Assembly: GCA_938038035.1 (NCBI GenBank)
Contig: CALHQV010000304.1
Span: forward strand, 1-12,836
Direction: 5' to 3'
DNA length: 12,836 nt
Source: an uncultured Gemella sp.
GTDB lineage: Bacteria > Bacillota > Bacilli > Staphylococcales > Gemellaceae
Made by a program: the position numbers and the translations under genes. Shown here piece after piece: positions 1 to 6,983 of this stretch. Within the stretch, counting starts at the first letter, position 1. Each line of letters starts with the position of its first letter. The notes below the pieces were generated by a model. The model made no database searches. It was not told the origin of the DNA and saw only the letters and a program-made list of their open reading frames with translations.

Positions 1-1
1 A

Positions 2-79
2 TTATTTGTTTCTGAATATAAAAATAATGTTAAACTTAGTGAAAGTAAGAAAAAATCTAAGCAACAAAATGCTGCCTAG
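2..79 (+). CDS. C-terminal tail of a truncated upstream gene (unknown product)
   Basis: An open frame runs in from the left edge and ends at TAG (77-79), giving about 25 residues with a very basic, polar tail that ends KKKSKQQNAA. Lysine-rich tails of this sort occur on many Firmicute membrane and ribosome-associated proteins, so no function can be named. The frame converges on metQ, and the insertion sequence lies in the gap between the two genes. It could also be a chance open frame, because only 78 bases are visible. Confidence 0.4.
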   Translation, partial: LFVSEYKNNVKLSESKKKSKQQNAA

Positions 80-117
80 ATCTTATTTCCTATTTTTCTC
101 CATGCCCCGAATTTGAC

Positions 118-133
118 AAAGAGCCTCTTTTTT
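118..133 (+). terminator. weak hairpin with T-run at the IS left end
   Basis: AAAGA and TCTTT flank a 3-base loop, and six T residues follow on the plus strand. It could stop transcripts entering from the left-hand gene before they run antisense through the transposase. The stem is only 5 bp and AT-rich, so activity is doubtful. Confidence 0.3.
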
Positions 134-137
134 ATAT

Positions 138-956
138 TTATACAGTCATATATTTTATTCTATATTGCTTAGGACTTAACCATCCTAGTTTCTCTTTTAT
201 TCTCTCTTCATTATAATATTTTATATATTTTTCAATAGCTAATTTCAGTTCCCTATAACTAGTATATGTTGTTCCATAGTATATCTCTTGTTTTAATATT
301 CCGAAGAAATTCTCCATTACCGAATTATCCAAACAATTTGCTTTTCTAGACATACTTTGGTAAATATGTTCTTCTTTTAACCTTTTCGAGTATGCCTTCA
401 TTTGATAAGCCCATCCTTGATCAGAGTGAAAAGTTCTCCTATAAGGAGATTTAGCTGTGACTTTAATAGCTTTTTCTAGTGCATCCATTATATTTTTAGC
501 TGATGGGCTCTCACTTATACTATAGCTTATTATCTCACCATTATACATATCCATAAATGGATCTAAATAAAGTTTCTTTACTACTAATTTACCTCTCTCA
601 CTAACTTCATAATATTTAAATTCAGTTGTGTCTGTAGTGATTTTTTGATGTGGAATATTAGTATTGAATCGTCTTCTAATTCTATTCTTAGCTGTTTTTC
701 CAATTTTTCCTTTATATGAATTGTATTTTCTACTTTTTTTAGTGAATGATGTAACCTGTAAGCCTAATTTTTGTATAATTCTTTGAACTTTCTTTTTGTT
801 TATTATATATCCTAAATTACGTAACGCACCATATATACGTCTATAACCATAATCTTTGTTATTCTTTCTTATTTCTAATATTTTCTCTTCAATTTCTTTA
901 TCTGGATTAACTCTATCGAATCTCTTCTGCCAGTACATATATGTTGCTTTTGGCAT
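138..956 (-). CDS. IS3-family transposase OrfB (DDE integrase catalytic domain)
   Basis: This is the catalytic half of an IS150-group transposase, made mainly as an OrfAB fusion by ribosomal frameshifting. Numbered from the ATG at 956, an HTH_21-like segment (about 17-65) precedes an rve/RNase-H-like integrase domain (about 100-270). The catalytic triad is intact: D109 in KITTDTTEF, D179 in FHSDQGW and E215 in CLDNSVMENFF, with 35 residues between D179 and E215 and the usual Lys seven residues later (K222). The frame stays open upstream of the ATG to about 1130. The extra residues just before the ATG (LKDLLLYAK) match the region that usually precedes PKATYMYW in this family. The natural start is therefore the frameshift rather than the ATG, which has no clear ribosome binding site. 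Confidence 0.92.
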   Translation of the reverse strand: MPKATYMYWQKRFDRVNPDKEIEEKILEIRKNNKDYGYRRIYGALRNLGYIINKKKVQRIIQKLGLQVTSFTKKSRKYNSYKGKIGKTAKNRIRRRFNTNIPHQKITTDTTEFKYYEVSERGKLVVKKLYLDPFMDMYNGEIISYSISESPSAKNIMDALEKAIKVTAKSPYRRTFHSDQGWAYQMKAYSKRLKEEHIYQSMSRKANCLDNSVMENFFGILKQEIYYGTTYTSYRELKLAIEKYIKYYNEERIKEKLGWLSPKQYRIKYMTV

Positions 957-1006
957 TTTCGCATATAAAAGAAGGTCTTTAAGTATGAATTCTCCTCGGA
1001 GACTGC

Positions 1007-1561
1007 TTATAATTCGCGCCTTCTTTTCATTTCTGCTTCTTCCGCTAAACGCAGTCTCCTCGCTTCTTTTAAAAATGCATTTTCTATCCTTAGTTGTAGT
1101 AATTGATCTTCTAATTCTTTTACATATTCTTTAGATATATTATCATTTGTGGTTTGACTTGTTGTTTCTTTACTTAACTTTTTAGTTGATTTAGCCATTA
1201 AGATTTTCCGACCTTTCCTTCGTTCTCTCAATGCATCAGGACCAGCTACTCTAAAGCGATTAACCCAGTTACAAATAAGCGCTGGATTATTTATACCTTC
1301 TTGTAAAGCTAAGTCATTGTATGAGAGTTCACTTGTTAAGTATAATTCTACAACATATATCTTTTTTTCGAAAGGATATTCTTCATTTTTTCTTGAACGA
1401 TATAATCCTTCATCTCCATATTTCTTATATTTGGCAACCCAAATTTCAATATTATTATGAGATTTTATAGCATGCTTTTTCGCTAACGATCTTATGCTTA
1501 TATTTTCATTTATATACTCTAGTACAACTTTCTTTTTAAATTCAAAATTATATTTAGTCAT
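1007..1561 (-). CDS. IS3-family transposase OrfA (HTH, DNA-binding part)
   Basis: This 184-residue protein binds the IS ends. It has two HTH units of the IS150/LysR-like type (ISIRSLAKKHAIKSHNNIEIW and LSYNDLALQEGINNPALICNW) and a C-terminal heptad stretch (ELEDQLLQLRIENAFLKE) that matches the leucine zipper used for OrfA/OrfAB multimerisation. I start it at the ATG at 1561 because GGAGG (1572-1576) lies 10-11 bases upstream. A TTG six codons earlier would place that Shine-Dalgarno sequence inside the gene. The TAA at 1007-1009 ends OrfA, yet the same frame continues open afterwards (AVSEENSYLK), residues resembling longer OrfA tails in related elements. The stop may therefore be recent. OrfB lies in the -1 frame. 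Confidence 0.9.
   Translation of the reverse strand: MTKYNFEFKKKVVLEYINENISIRSLAKKHAIKSHNNIEIWVAKYKKYGDEGLYRSRKNEEYPFEKKIYVVELYLTSELSYNDLALQEGINNPALICNWVNRFRVAGPDALRERRKGRKILMAKSTKKLSKETTSQTTNDNISKEYVKELEDQLLQLRIENAFLKEARRLRLAEEAEMKRRREL
1067..1073 (-). other. -1 programmed frameshift heptamer between orfA and orfB
   Basis: On the minus strand the OrfA codons Leu-Lys (TTA AAA) are preceded by T, giving T TTA AAA, an X XXY YYZ slippery heptamer in the correct phase. Shifting -1 here leads into the orfB frame, which is open from about 1130 down to the OrfB stop. The product would join the OrfA zipper to the integrase domain. IS3-family elements are known to make OrfAB this way. Other A-rich positions in the overlap could also serve. 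Confidence 0.65.
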
Positions 1562-1566
1562 AAAAA

Positions 1567-1617
1567 TACCGACCTCCAAAAAGTTAGATTTTTTGGTCTA
1601 ACTTTTTGGGGTCGGTA
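1567..1617 (-). repeat. inverted repeat at the IS end overlapping the orfA ribosome binding site
   Basis: Arms 1567-1588 and 1597-1617 are complementary except for one bulged base and flank an 8-base loop. The outer arm is the IS terminal repeat itself and the inner arm contains the GGAGG that serves orfA. An RNA that enters from outside the element, for example read-through from metQ, would fold into a long hairpin with that ribosome binding site paired. A transcript starting inside the element would not contain the outer arm. Confidence 0.8.
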
Positions 1618-1648
1618 CACGAACTGCCTTTTTTTGTTTTTAATGAAA

Positions 1649-2506
1649 TTATTTAACAGGTAATACTGCTCCATTCCATTTTTCTTTAATGAATTTTTGA
1701 GTGTCTTCAGATTTTAAAGCTGCAACAAGTTTTTTAACAACAAGTTTATCTTTATCACCTTCACGAACTACAACAATATTCGCATATGGGTTGTCATCTG
1801 TAGCTTTTTCAACTAAAACAGGTTCTGTTGCTGCGTTTAATCCTGCATCAACAGCGAAGTTAGCGTTGATTGAAACTAGGTCACCTTCACCGTTTTGGTA
1901 GAATTTAACCATTAAAGCTGGATCATTTTCGTAGCTGAATTGTAATTTTTTAGGGTTTTCAGCGATATCATCGAAAGTAGCTGTTACTGGGTCTACACCA
2001 TCTTTAACTTTTACTAATCCTTCAGAAGCTAGTAATTTAATTACGCGTCCCCATTCAGATTTGTTGTTACTTACTAATACTTTAGCACCTTCTTTAAGGT
2101 CTTTAACGTTTTTAACTTTTTTAGAGTATAATCCGATTGGCTCTAAGTGAATTGCACCAGCGTCTTCAATTTTGTATCCATTTTCTTTAATAGCATTTTT
2201 TAAGAATGGTACGTGTTGGAAGTAGTTAATGTCGATTTCTTTATCGTTTAACGTTTTGTTTGGTACATAGTAGTCTTGGTATGTAACGATATCTAATTTG
2301 ATTCCTTCTTTTTCAAGTTGTGGAGCAACGTGCTCTAATAATACAGCATGAGGTACGTTAGTAGCTCCAACTTTTACAGTTACAGGTTTGCTAGGATCTA
2401 GTTTATCAACATCGATTCCTTTTTTCTCAGTTTTTGATGCACTTGAGCATCCAATTAATACGATTCCAAGTATGAAACTTGTTACTAAAAATAATAATTT
2501 CTTCAT
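1649..2506 (-). CDS. metQ: methionine ABC transporter substrate-binding lipoprotein (MetQ/NlpA family)
   Basis: The 285-residue protein begins with a lipoprotein signal peptide: MKK, a hydrophobic stretch, and the lipobox LIGC with Cys20 as the lipidation site. A Ser/Lys-rich linker follows, then a full NlpA/MetQ periplasmic-binding fold. Recognisable blocks are VKVGATNVPHAVLLE near 45-59, the family hallmark PNKTLNDKEIDINYFQH near 87-103, and EPIGLYSKK near 127-135. It should sit on the outer face of the membrane and deliver L- or D-methionine, or a methionine-containing peptide, to a MetN/MetI permease. The ATG at 2506 is preceded by AAGGAG (2517-2522). The AUG-specifier T-box upstream independently supports methionine. 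No metN or metI is in the window: the IS follows directly, and beyond it a gene runs the other way. Confidence 0.92.
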   Translation of the reverse strand: MKKLLFLVTSFILGIVLIGCSSASKTEKKGIDVDKLDPSKPVTVKVGATNVPHAVLLEHVAPQLEKEGIKLDIVTYQDYYVPNKTLNDKEIDINYFQHVPFLKNAIKENGYKIEDAGAIHLEPIGLYSKKVKNVKDLKEGAKVLVSNNKSEWGRVIKLLASEGLVKVKDGVDPVTATFDDIAENPKKLQFSYENDPALMVKFYQNGEGDLVSINANFAVDAGLNAATEPVLVEKATDDNPYANIVVVREGDKDKLVVKKLVAALKSEDTQKFIKEKWNGAVLPVK

Positions 2507-2564
2507 TATAAAATTTTCTCCTTTTGATTTTATTATTAATTTTTGGGTTTTGTGAATTTTATGT

Positions 2565-2603
2565 AAAAAAAATCACCCTTACTCTCCTATGAGAATAAGG
2601 GCG
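2565..2603 (-). terminator. T-box leader intrinsic terminator
   Basis: Two 13-base arms (2591-2603 and 2574-2586 on the minus strand) pair completely around a 4-base loop, with G-U pairs, and a run of eight U residues follows. Its upstream arm overlaps the CCUUAUU segment that pairs with the T-box sequence in the antiterminator, so the two structures exclude each other. Confidence 0.93.
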
Positions 2604-2861
2604 AAAACTAATTTCACGGTACCACCTTACTTTTTCGTAAACTACGAACTTTACCACTACATCGACTATGTATCTAGAATATATCCGAGATAGTGTGCGT
2701 TTGTAACGTAACGCCTACGAAAAAAGCTTGTGTTTAAAACTCACTTTTTTTACCATTCAAACCATTTTCCTCTATCATCTGCATTGTGTGCTTTCACCTA
2801 CTCACACTCTCTGTAAAAGTTCCTATAAAGTACTTATTTGAATATCGGTAATTTTTAACTT
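2574..2861 (-). ncRNA. T-box leader, methionine-specific
   Basis: This leader reads uncharged tRNA and controls metQ. The Stem I base is visible as AUUCAAA (2837-2843) pairing with UUUGAAU (2755-2761). Next to it lie the AGUA of the loop-E motif on the 5' side and GAA before the specifier on the 3' side. The specifier is AUG (2763-2765), followed by G, two bases before the closing helix. A second helix (CUUUAU/AUAGAG) and a distal GUGUG/CACAC hairpin follow. The T-box core AAGGUGGUACCGUGAAA is at 2612-2628. Its UGGU bulge (2621-2624) would pair with ACCA, which agrees with a tRNA-Met having discriminator A. AGUAAGG (2625-2631) can pair with CCUUAUU (2594-2600) to form the antiterminator. Confidence 0.95.
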
Positions 2862-2867
2862 GACTAT

Positions 2868-2896
2868 ATATTATCATTAGCAAATAAAATTGTCAA
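2868..2896 (-). promoter_or_regulatory. sigma-A-type promoter for the metQ leader
   Basis: TTGACA (2891-2896), a 17-base spacer and TAATAT (2868-2873) preceded by TGA, which gives an extended -10. Transcription would start near 2861, just upstream of the T-box Stem I base. Confidence 0.8.
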
Positions 2897-2987
2897 CACT
2901 TTTTTTTGAATTTTTTTAAAAAGTTTTTTGAAAATTCACTGATATTTACTTTACAGTTTCATAAATAACAATTTCTTCAAATAATTT

Positions 2988-3752
2988 CTAATTTAGTTTA
3001 TTGCTTTTTAACCATTCATCTATTGCCTCTACTGTCTTATTTCGGAATTTAGGTGCTTCGTACATATGATCTGATCCTTCTATAACATTTAGAGTTGCAT
3101 TTTTATATCTTTTTGCTGTTGCTCTAGCTATATTTGGATGCACCATTTTATCCTCACTTCCAGTTATTACTAATACAGGTTCAGTTACTTTTTCAAAATC
3201 AATATATGCACCTTTTTGCTTATCTAAGAATGGAAGTGCCATTTGGAAATAAGTAAAACCTGATTCCGGAACTAATTTAGAAAATTCTCTCTCCTTATCA
3301 GCTTCGTCTTGATTATTCATACAATAATCATAGAAGGCATGCTTATAAGGTGGCATAGATTTTTTCCAGAATCCCCAACGTAGGAAATGTTTATAGAAAC
3401 AAATTACCATACTTGGATAAAAGGCGAAAATTCCAGCAGCAGGTGCAGTCCCCATTAAAATAAGCCCCTTAGTCTTTGTTCTCATAGCAACTTTTTGAGC
3501 AAGAAGTCCCCCTAAAGAGTGACCCAATACGATTGGATCTTCATCTAAAGTTTCTATAAAATCTACAATATCATCCGTAAACTCGTCTAAACTAACATCT
3601 GCTACCTTTTTTTCTACTTCTTCATAAGGTAAATCATGATATCTAAGAGTTGGAGTATATACGTTTAACCCTAATTTTTCTAATTCATTAACAAATTCTC
3701 CCCAAACACTTCCGTCACACCATGTGCCATGTATCAATACTATATTTGTCAT
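2988..3752 (-). CDS. alpha/beta hydrolase (serine esterase/lipase-like)
   Basis: A 254-residue, full-length single-domain alpha/beta hydrolase with no signal peptide, so probably cytoplasmic. The oxyanion-loop HGT motif is at 8-10 (VLIHGTW). The nucleophile elbow GHSLGG has Ser79. The acid is probably Asp201 in ITGSEDKMVH, and the base is His229 in EGSDHMYEAP. The residues between about 110 and 180 form a helical cap (FYPSMVICFYKHF and onward) that sets substrate choice. The fold cannot be narrowed further: esterase, lactonase and haloperoxidase-like relatives share these motifs. GGAGG lies 8-10 bases before the ATG. The gene has its own promoter and is monocistronic between the thi terminator and the metQ promoter, so no pathway link to thiamine or methionine is implied. 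Confidence 0.88.
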   Translation of the reverse strand: MTNIVLIHGTWCDGSVWGEFVNELEKLGLNVYTPTLRYHDLPYEEVEKKVADVSLDEFTDDIVDFIETLDEDPIVLGHSLGGLLAQKVAMRTKTKGLILMGTAPAAGIFAFYPSMVICFYKHFLRWGFWKKSMPPYKHAFYDYCMNNQDEADKEREFSKLVPESGFTYFQMALPFLDKQKGAYIDFEKVTEPVLVITGSEDKMVHPNIARATAKRYKNATLNVIEGSDHMYEAPKFRNKTVEAIDEWLKSNKLN

Positions 3753-3797
3753 AAAAATTCCTCCTACTTTTAATTTAGCAATCTTTTTTTCACACTA

Positions 3798-3826
3798 ATT
3801 ATATAACTTATGTTCATATTTATCAA
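3798..3826 (-). promoter_or_regulatory. promoter of the alpha/beta hydrolase gene
   Basis: TTGATA (3821-3826), a 17-base spacer and a perfect TATAAT (3798-3803). The GGAGG site and the ATG at 3752 follow about 45 bases downstream. Confidence 0.8.
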
Positions 3827-3831
3827 TTAAT

Positions 3832-3875
3832 AATAAAAAGTAGAACAAAAAATTAATTTAACTCTTTGTTCTACT
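3832..3875 (-). terminator. intrinsic terminator after thiE
   Basis: AGTAGAACAAA (3865-3875 read on the minus strand) pairs perfectly over 11 bases with 3839-3849 across a 15-base AT-rich loop. CTTTTTATTATT follows on the minus strand. It closes the thiamine operon about 55 bases after the thiE stop and precedes the hydrolase promoter. The long loop makes it a moderate terminator. Confidence 0.72.
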
Positions 3876-3930
3876 ATTATTATCATGCCTTAAAAATTAT
3901 CAAGGAATGATTAAACTTTGGAGGCTAATT

Positions 3931-4563
3931 TTAGAATTGTTCGATCATTTCACGAACAGTTTTTTCAATATTATCTGAATATGAGATTGCTGATATAATA
4001 GACACACCATCGACATCTGTTTTCATAATATCTTTAATATGTTGTGTCTGAATACCACCGATAGCCACTAGTGGCATTTGCGGTAAAAATCTTCTCATTA
4101 ATTCTAGTCCTTCATAACCTATAGCGCCACCGGCATCGTCTTTCGATTGTGTGACATATACAGGTCCTACACCAACATAATCTACATATTCAACTTTGGA
4201 TTGTTTAAATTCTTCTTCATTTCCAATAGAAAGACCTATTATTTTATTAGGCATTAATTTTCTAATCTCATCAACACCAAGGTCATCCTGTCCTACATGT
4301 ACTCCGTCAGCATCTATTTCTAATGCCAACTCTATATCATCATTAACAATAAACGGAACATTGTATTTTTTACAAAGATCCTGTAGTTTTATTGCTAATT
4401 CTACTTTTTCTCTACCTTCTAAGGCTCCTTCACCTTTTTCACGAAATTGAAATAAAGTTATTCCACCTTTTAAAGCATCTTCAACTACTGTATATAAGTC
4501 CTTACCTAAGCAAGTAGTAGTTCCACATATAAAATATAATTTTAATAGTTCTTTATTAAACAT
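3931..4563 (-). CDS. thiE: thiamine-phosphate synthase
   Basis: ThiE condenses HMP pyrophosphate with thiazole phosphate to give thiamine phosphate and pyrophosphate in the cytoplasm. The 210-residue length is normal for this TIM-barrel enzyme. Visible motifs, in order: QFREKG (39-44), VNDD (73-76), DADGVHVGQDD (84-94), the phosphate-binding GVGPVYVTQSKDD (131-143) and VAIGGI (166-171). These cover the pyrophosphate and Mg sites, so the enzyme looks active. It is the last gene of the operon: its ATG lies 1 base after the thiM stop, with an AAGGTG ribosome site inside the end of thiM. An 11-bp-stem terminator follows. Confidence 0.95.
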   Translation of the reverse strand: MFNKELLKLYFICGTTTCLGKDLYTVVEDALKGGITLFQFREKGEGALEGREKVELAIKLQDLCKKYNVPFIVNDDIELALEIDADGVHVGQDDLGVDEIRKLMPNKIIGLSIGNEEEFKQSKVEYVDYVGVGPVYVTQSKDDAGGAIGYEGLELMRRFLPQMPLVAIGGIQTQHIKDIMKTDVDGVSIISAISYSDNIEKTVREMIEQF

Positions 4564-4564
4564 C

Positions 4565-5347
4565 TTATTTCACCTTTTTAAATGCTTTTATATCTTGATC
4601 TGTAATTTCATATAATGCATTAATAAATTCAACTTTAAATGTTCCTGGTAAATGCCCATTAGGACGTTTTTCTGCCATTTCCCCGGCAATATTATATGCT
4701 AACATAGCTGCCTCTAGTGATTTTAATTCTTCACCTTTCTCTAGTCCGATAAAGCTTGCTAATACTGCTCCTAATAAGCATCCTGTTCCAATAACTTTAG
4801 GCATCATTGCACTTCCGTTATGTATAGTTATTACTTCTCCAGCAACTGCAATAGCATCAACTTCCCCAGTTACTACTACAGGAATATTAAACTTAGCGTT
4901 TGCTGCTAAGGCAATTTCATCAATATTATCAACTCCAGCACTATCCACTCCCTTAGAAGCTACGTTTATACCAACTAAAGATGCAATTTCTCCAGCATTT
5001 CCTCTGATAGCTGCTAGTTTGTAATTTTTAATTAAATCCTCTGATACTTTTTTTCTATAAGCTCCCGCTCCACAAGCCACAGGATCTAACACTGCAGGTA
5101 CATTATATTTTTCAGCTATTTTAAGCGCTTCTTGGTATAACTTCCAAGTCTCATCTGTTAATGTACCAATATTAATTAATAATCCTCCAGCATATTTTAA
5201 TAAATCTTCTAAGTCTTCTGGATACTCACTCATTGCTGGAGATGCTCCTAGTGCTACTAATCCATTTGCTGTGAAATTCTTAACTACATCATTAGTAATA
5301 CAAATCACTAATGGTGCTTTTTCTTTTAACAATTTTAAACTTGTCAT
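4565..5347 (-). CDS. thiM: hydroxyethylthiazole kinase
   Basis: ThiM phosphorylates salvaged 4-methyl-5-hydroxyethylthiazole to the phosphate that ThiE uses. The 260-residue protein has a ribokinase-like fold. Motifs include ITNDVVKNFTANGLVALGASP (17-37), where the thiazole binds, then VLDPVACGAGAYR (86-98), RGNAGEI (115-121), and the anion hole with catalytic Cys190 in GTGCLLGA (187-194). A thiazole kinase alongside TenA and ThiD marks a salvage pathway rather than de novo thiazole synthesis. The start lies 2 bases after the thiD stop, consistent with translational coupling. Confidence 0.95.
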   Translation of the reverse strand: MTSLKLLKEKAPLVICITNDVVKNFTANGLVALGASPAMSEYPEDLEDLLKYAGGLLINIGTLTDETWKLYQEALKIAEKYNVPAVLDPVACGAGAYRKKVSEDLIKNYKLAAIRGNAGEIASLVGINVASKGVDSAGVDNIDEIALAANAKFNIPVVVTGEVDAIAVAGEVITIHNGSAMMPKVIGTGCLLGAVLASFIGLEKGEELKSLEAAMLAYNIAGEMAEKRPNGHLPGTFKVEFINALYEITDQDIKAFKKVK

Positions 5348-5349
5348 AT

Positions 5350-6147
5350 TTATAAATCTCCTTTATATGCTATGTGATTTACAGGTCCATTTCCGTGACC
5401 TATCTCTGGTGTATATTTTATCGCTGCTGTAATAAATTTTTTCCCTATATCTACAGCTTTAATTATACTTTTACCTTTTGCTAATTCTGCAGCAATAACA
5501 GCTGAGAATGTGCAACCTGTTCCATGTGTATGATTAGTCTTAAACCTTTCACTAGTCCATACTTTTTTAGTTCCATCATTTAAAAATAAATAATCTTTCG
5601 CTTCTCCTGTTAGATGTCCACCTTTTATAACTACTGACTTACATCCAACTTCATCGATAATGAACTTTCCTGCACGATTAACATCATCTTCTGTTAATAT
5701 TTTAAAGTTAACAATTTCTTCTGCTTCTGGTACATTTGGTGTAATAATAGTTGCGAGCGGTAATATCTCTTCTTTTAGATTTTTTCTTGCAACATCATCT
5801 ATTAATTTATCACCACTTGTCGCGACCATTACAGGATCAACAACATAAGGAACATCTTTAGGTAAATATCTCTTAATTAATTTCATCATATCAGCATTAG
5901 CTATCATTCCAGTTTTTATACTATCAGGTGTTATATCATCAAACACACTTTTTAATTGTGCTTCTAGTATATCTAGATCCAAGTTTCTTATCATTTGAAC
6001 ACCTAACGTATTTTGTGCAACGACACTAGTAACTACAGCCATTCCATACACTTCACGTGCCTGGAAACTTTTTAAATCAGCCATAATTCCTGCTCCACCT
6101 GTTGGATCAGTTCCAGCAATAGTTAATGCAATATTAAGTTTACTCAT
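5350..6147 (-). CDS. thiD: hydroxymethylpyrimidine/phosphomethylpyrimidine kinase
   Basis: ThiD phosphorylates HMP and then HMP phosphate, giving the HMP pyrophosphate substrate of ThiE. The 265-residue length is typical. Seen motifs: the N-terminal IAGTDPTGGAGIMADLKSF (10-28), QNTLGVQ (45-51), VVDPVMVATSGD (102-113), TPNVPEAE (136-143), and the C-terminal anion hole HGTGCTFSA (208-216) with Cys212. The close homolog PdxK phosphorylates pyridoxine instead, but the thiamine operon and the riboswitch make the HMP role far more likely. The start is 3 bases after the tenA stop. Confidence 0.95.
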   Translation of the reverse strand: MSKLNIALTIAGTDPTGGAGIMADLKSFQAREVYGMAVVTSVVAQNTLGVQMIRNLDLDILEAQLKSVFDDITPDSIKTGMIANADMMKLIKRYLPKDVPYVVDPVMVATSGDKLIDDVARKNLKEEILPLATIITPNVPEAEEIVNFKILTEDDVNRAGKFIIDEVGCKSVVIKGGHLTGEAKDYLFLNDGTKKVWTSERFKTNHTHGTGCTFSAVIAAELAKGKSIIKAVDIGKKFITAAIKYTPEIGHGNGPVNHIAYKGDL

Positions 6148-6150
6148 AAT

Positions 6151-6831
6151 CTATACCTCTAAATCCCAACATTCTTGTGTATAAGCCATATTGAAGAAAC
6201 GACGTTCATGTTCACAACTTTCTAAGAAGTTTTTAATAAGTCTTTGTTTACCTTCTTCACTCATAAATTCAGCTTCACGATTAATGATTTTATGATACTC
6301 AGTAAGTACTTCATCTACTAAGCCATCAGCATAAAATTCAACCCAGAATTTTAATGGATGATCTTCTGCTAAATTATGATTATCTAAAATCTTTCTAGCT
6401 ACCATTTTATAAATCCATGGACATGGTGCCATCGCGCTTAAAGTTTCTGCCATACCGAATGCAAATGCATTATAGTACATATGTTTTATATAGTGGTCTG
6501 CAGATGGATACCACTCTCCACCTTTGATAATCTCTTGATAATCTCTCCCTATATAATCTGCTAAATTTTTATGTGCAGCAATTTCTTCATTTAACACAAA
6601 ATTAATCTGATCTAAGAAAAAGTTTTTCTCAACTTTATCATTACTTTTCGCTAAAAGCATTGCATAAATATCGCTAAAATTTTCTAAATAAAGTGCATCA
6701 GCTTTCAGATAGTGCTCTACTGCTTTCTCTGATAAATCGGCACGAATTAATCCTTGAATAAAGCCATCATTATATATTTTATCGACAATCGGTAATGCCT
6801 TCTCTTCCATAATTTCAGTAATAAGTTTCAT
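6151..6831 (-). CDS. tenA: aminopyrimidine aminohydrolase / thiaminase II (TenA)
   Basis: TenA hydrolyses aminomethyl-aminopyrimidine, a thiamine breakdown product, to HMP and can also cleave thiamine. The 226-residue helical protein has the expected active-site set: an Asp in the KADALYL segment (Asp45), the nucleophile Cys137 in APCPW, and a Glu near the end in CEHERRFF (Glu209). These lie close to the positions of the well-studied Bacillus subtilis enzyme (D44, C135, E205). It is the first gene of the operon, preceded by an AGGGGG site about 9 bases before the ATG and by the TPP riboswitch. The sequence suggests a catalytically competent TenA_C-type protein. Confidence 0.93.
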   Translation of the reverse strand: MKLITEIMEEKALPIVDKIYNDGFIQGLIRADLSEKAVEHYLKADALYLENFSDIYAMLLAKSNDKVEKNFFLDQINFVLNEEIAAHKNLADYIGRDYQEIIKGGEWYPSADHYIKHMYYNAFAFGMAETLSAMAPCPWIYKMVARKILDNHNLAEDHPLKFWVEFYADGLVDEVLTEYHKIINREAEFMSEEGKQRLIKNFLESCEHERRFFNMAYTQECWDLEV

Positions 6832-6888
6832 AGGTATATCCCCCTAAATATATTTAATTTTAGTATAAAATAATATCACTTATGATAA

Positions 6889-6922
6889 ATAAAAAAGTCC
6901 CCTTACTAACGTAAGAGAACTT
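6889..6922 (-). terminator. TPP-riboswitch terminator
   Basis: AAGTTCTCTTAC (6911-6922, minus strand) pairs over 12 positions with 6895-6906 (four G-U pairs) across a GTTA loop, and six U residues follow. It lies about 60 bases downstream of the aptamer and 60 bases before tenA. TPP binding should therefore act through premature termination. Confidence 0.9.
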
Positions 6923-6983
6923 GAAACATATATTATTCATAGTATATTTTCCAAATATATTGGATTAATTCTATTTTGAAAAT

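Larger units (their letters stand above)
103..1619 (-). mobile_element. IS3-family insertion sequence, IS150 group
   Basis: The element carries the two overlapping reading frames typical of IS3-family elements (orfA, orfB), both on the minus strand. The right boundary is clear: read inward from 1619 it starts TGTACCGACCCC followed by AAAAAGTTAGAC, a typical IS150-group end beginning with TG. The left boundary is less certain. Inward from 103 it reads TGCCCCGAATTTGACAAA, which shares only the CCCC and a TT-GAC core with the other end and appears shortened or degenerate. With these limits the element is about 1.5 kb, normal for the group. Flanking bases (TCCA on the left, CGAA on the right) show no target duplication. 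It sits between the convergent ends of metQ and a plus-strand gene, so it probably disrupts no coding sequence. Confidence 0.85.

Noticed and set aside
856..1134. 92-codon plus-strand frame inside the IS
   Set aside because: It is antisense to orfA/orfB in well-supported frames, and its hydrophobic content is what antisense of Lys/Glu-rich sequence produces.
1562..1579. TTG start six codons upstream for OrfA
   Set aside because: It would put the GGAGG Shine-Dalgarno inside the coding sequence. The ATG at 1561 has that site at a usable distance.
95..1625. Target-site duplication around the IS
   Set aside because: TCCA on the left and CGAA on the right do not match, and shifting the left end by a few bases gives no convincing repeat.
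2574..2861. tRNA or small-protein gene in the gap upstream of metQ
   Set aside because: The structure and conserved blocks are fully explained by the T-box leader, and no cloverleaf or supported reading frame is present.
2900..2987. Terminator for the hydrolase gene
   Set aside because: GAATTTT/AAAATTC arms in a run of A and T can be drawn, but the stem is all weak pairs and cannot be told from background AT-rich sequence.
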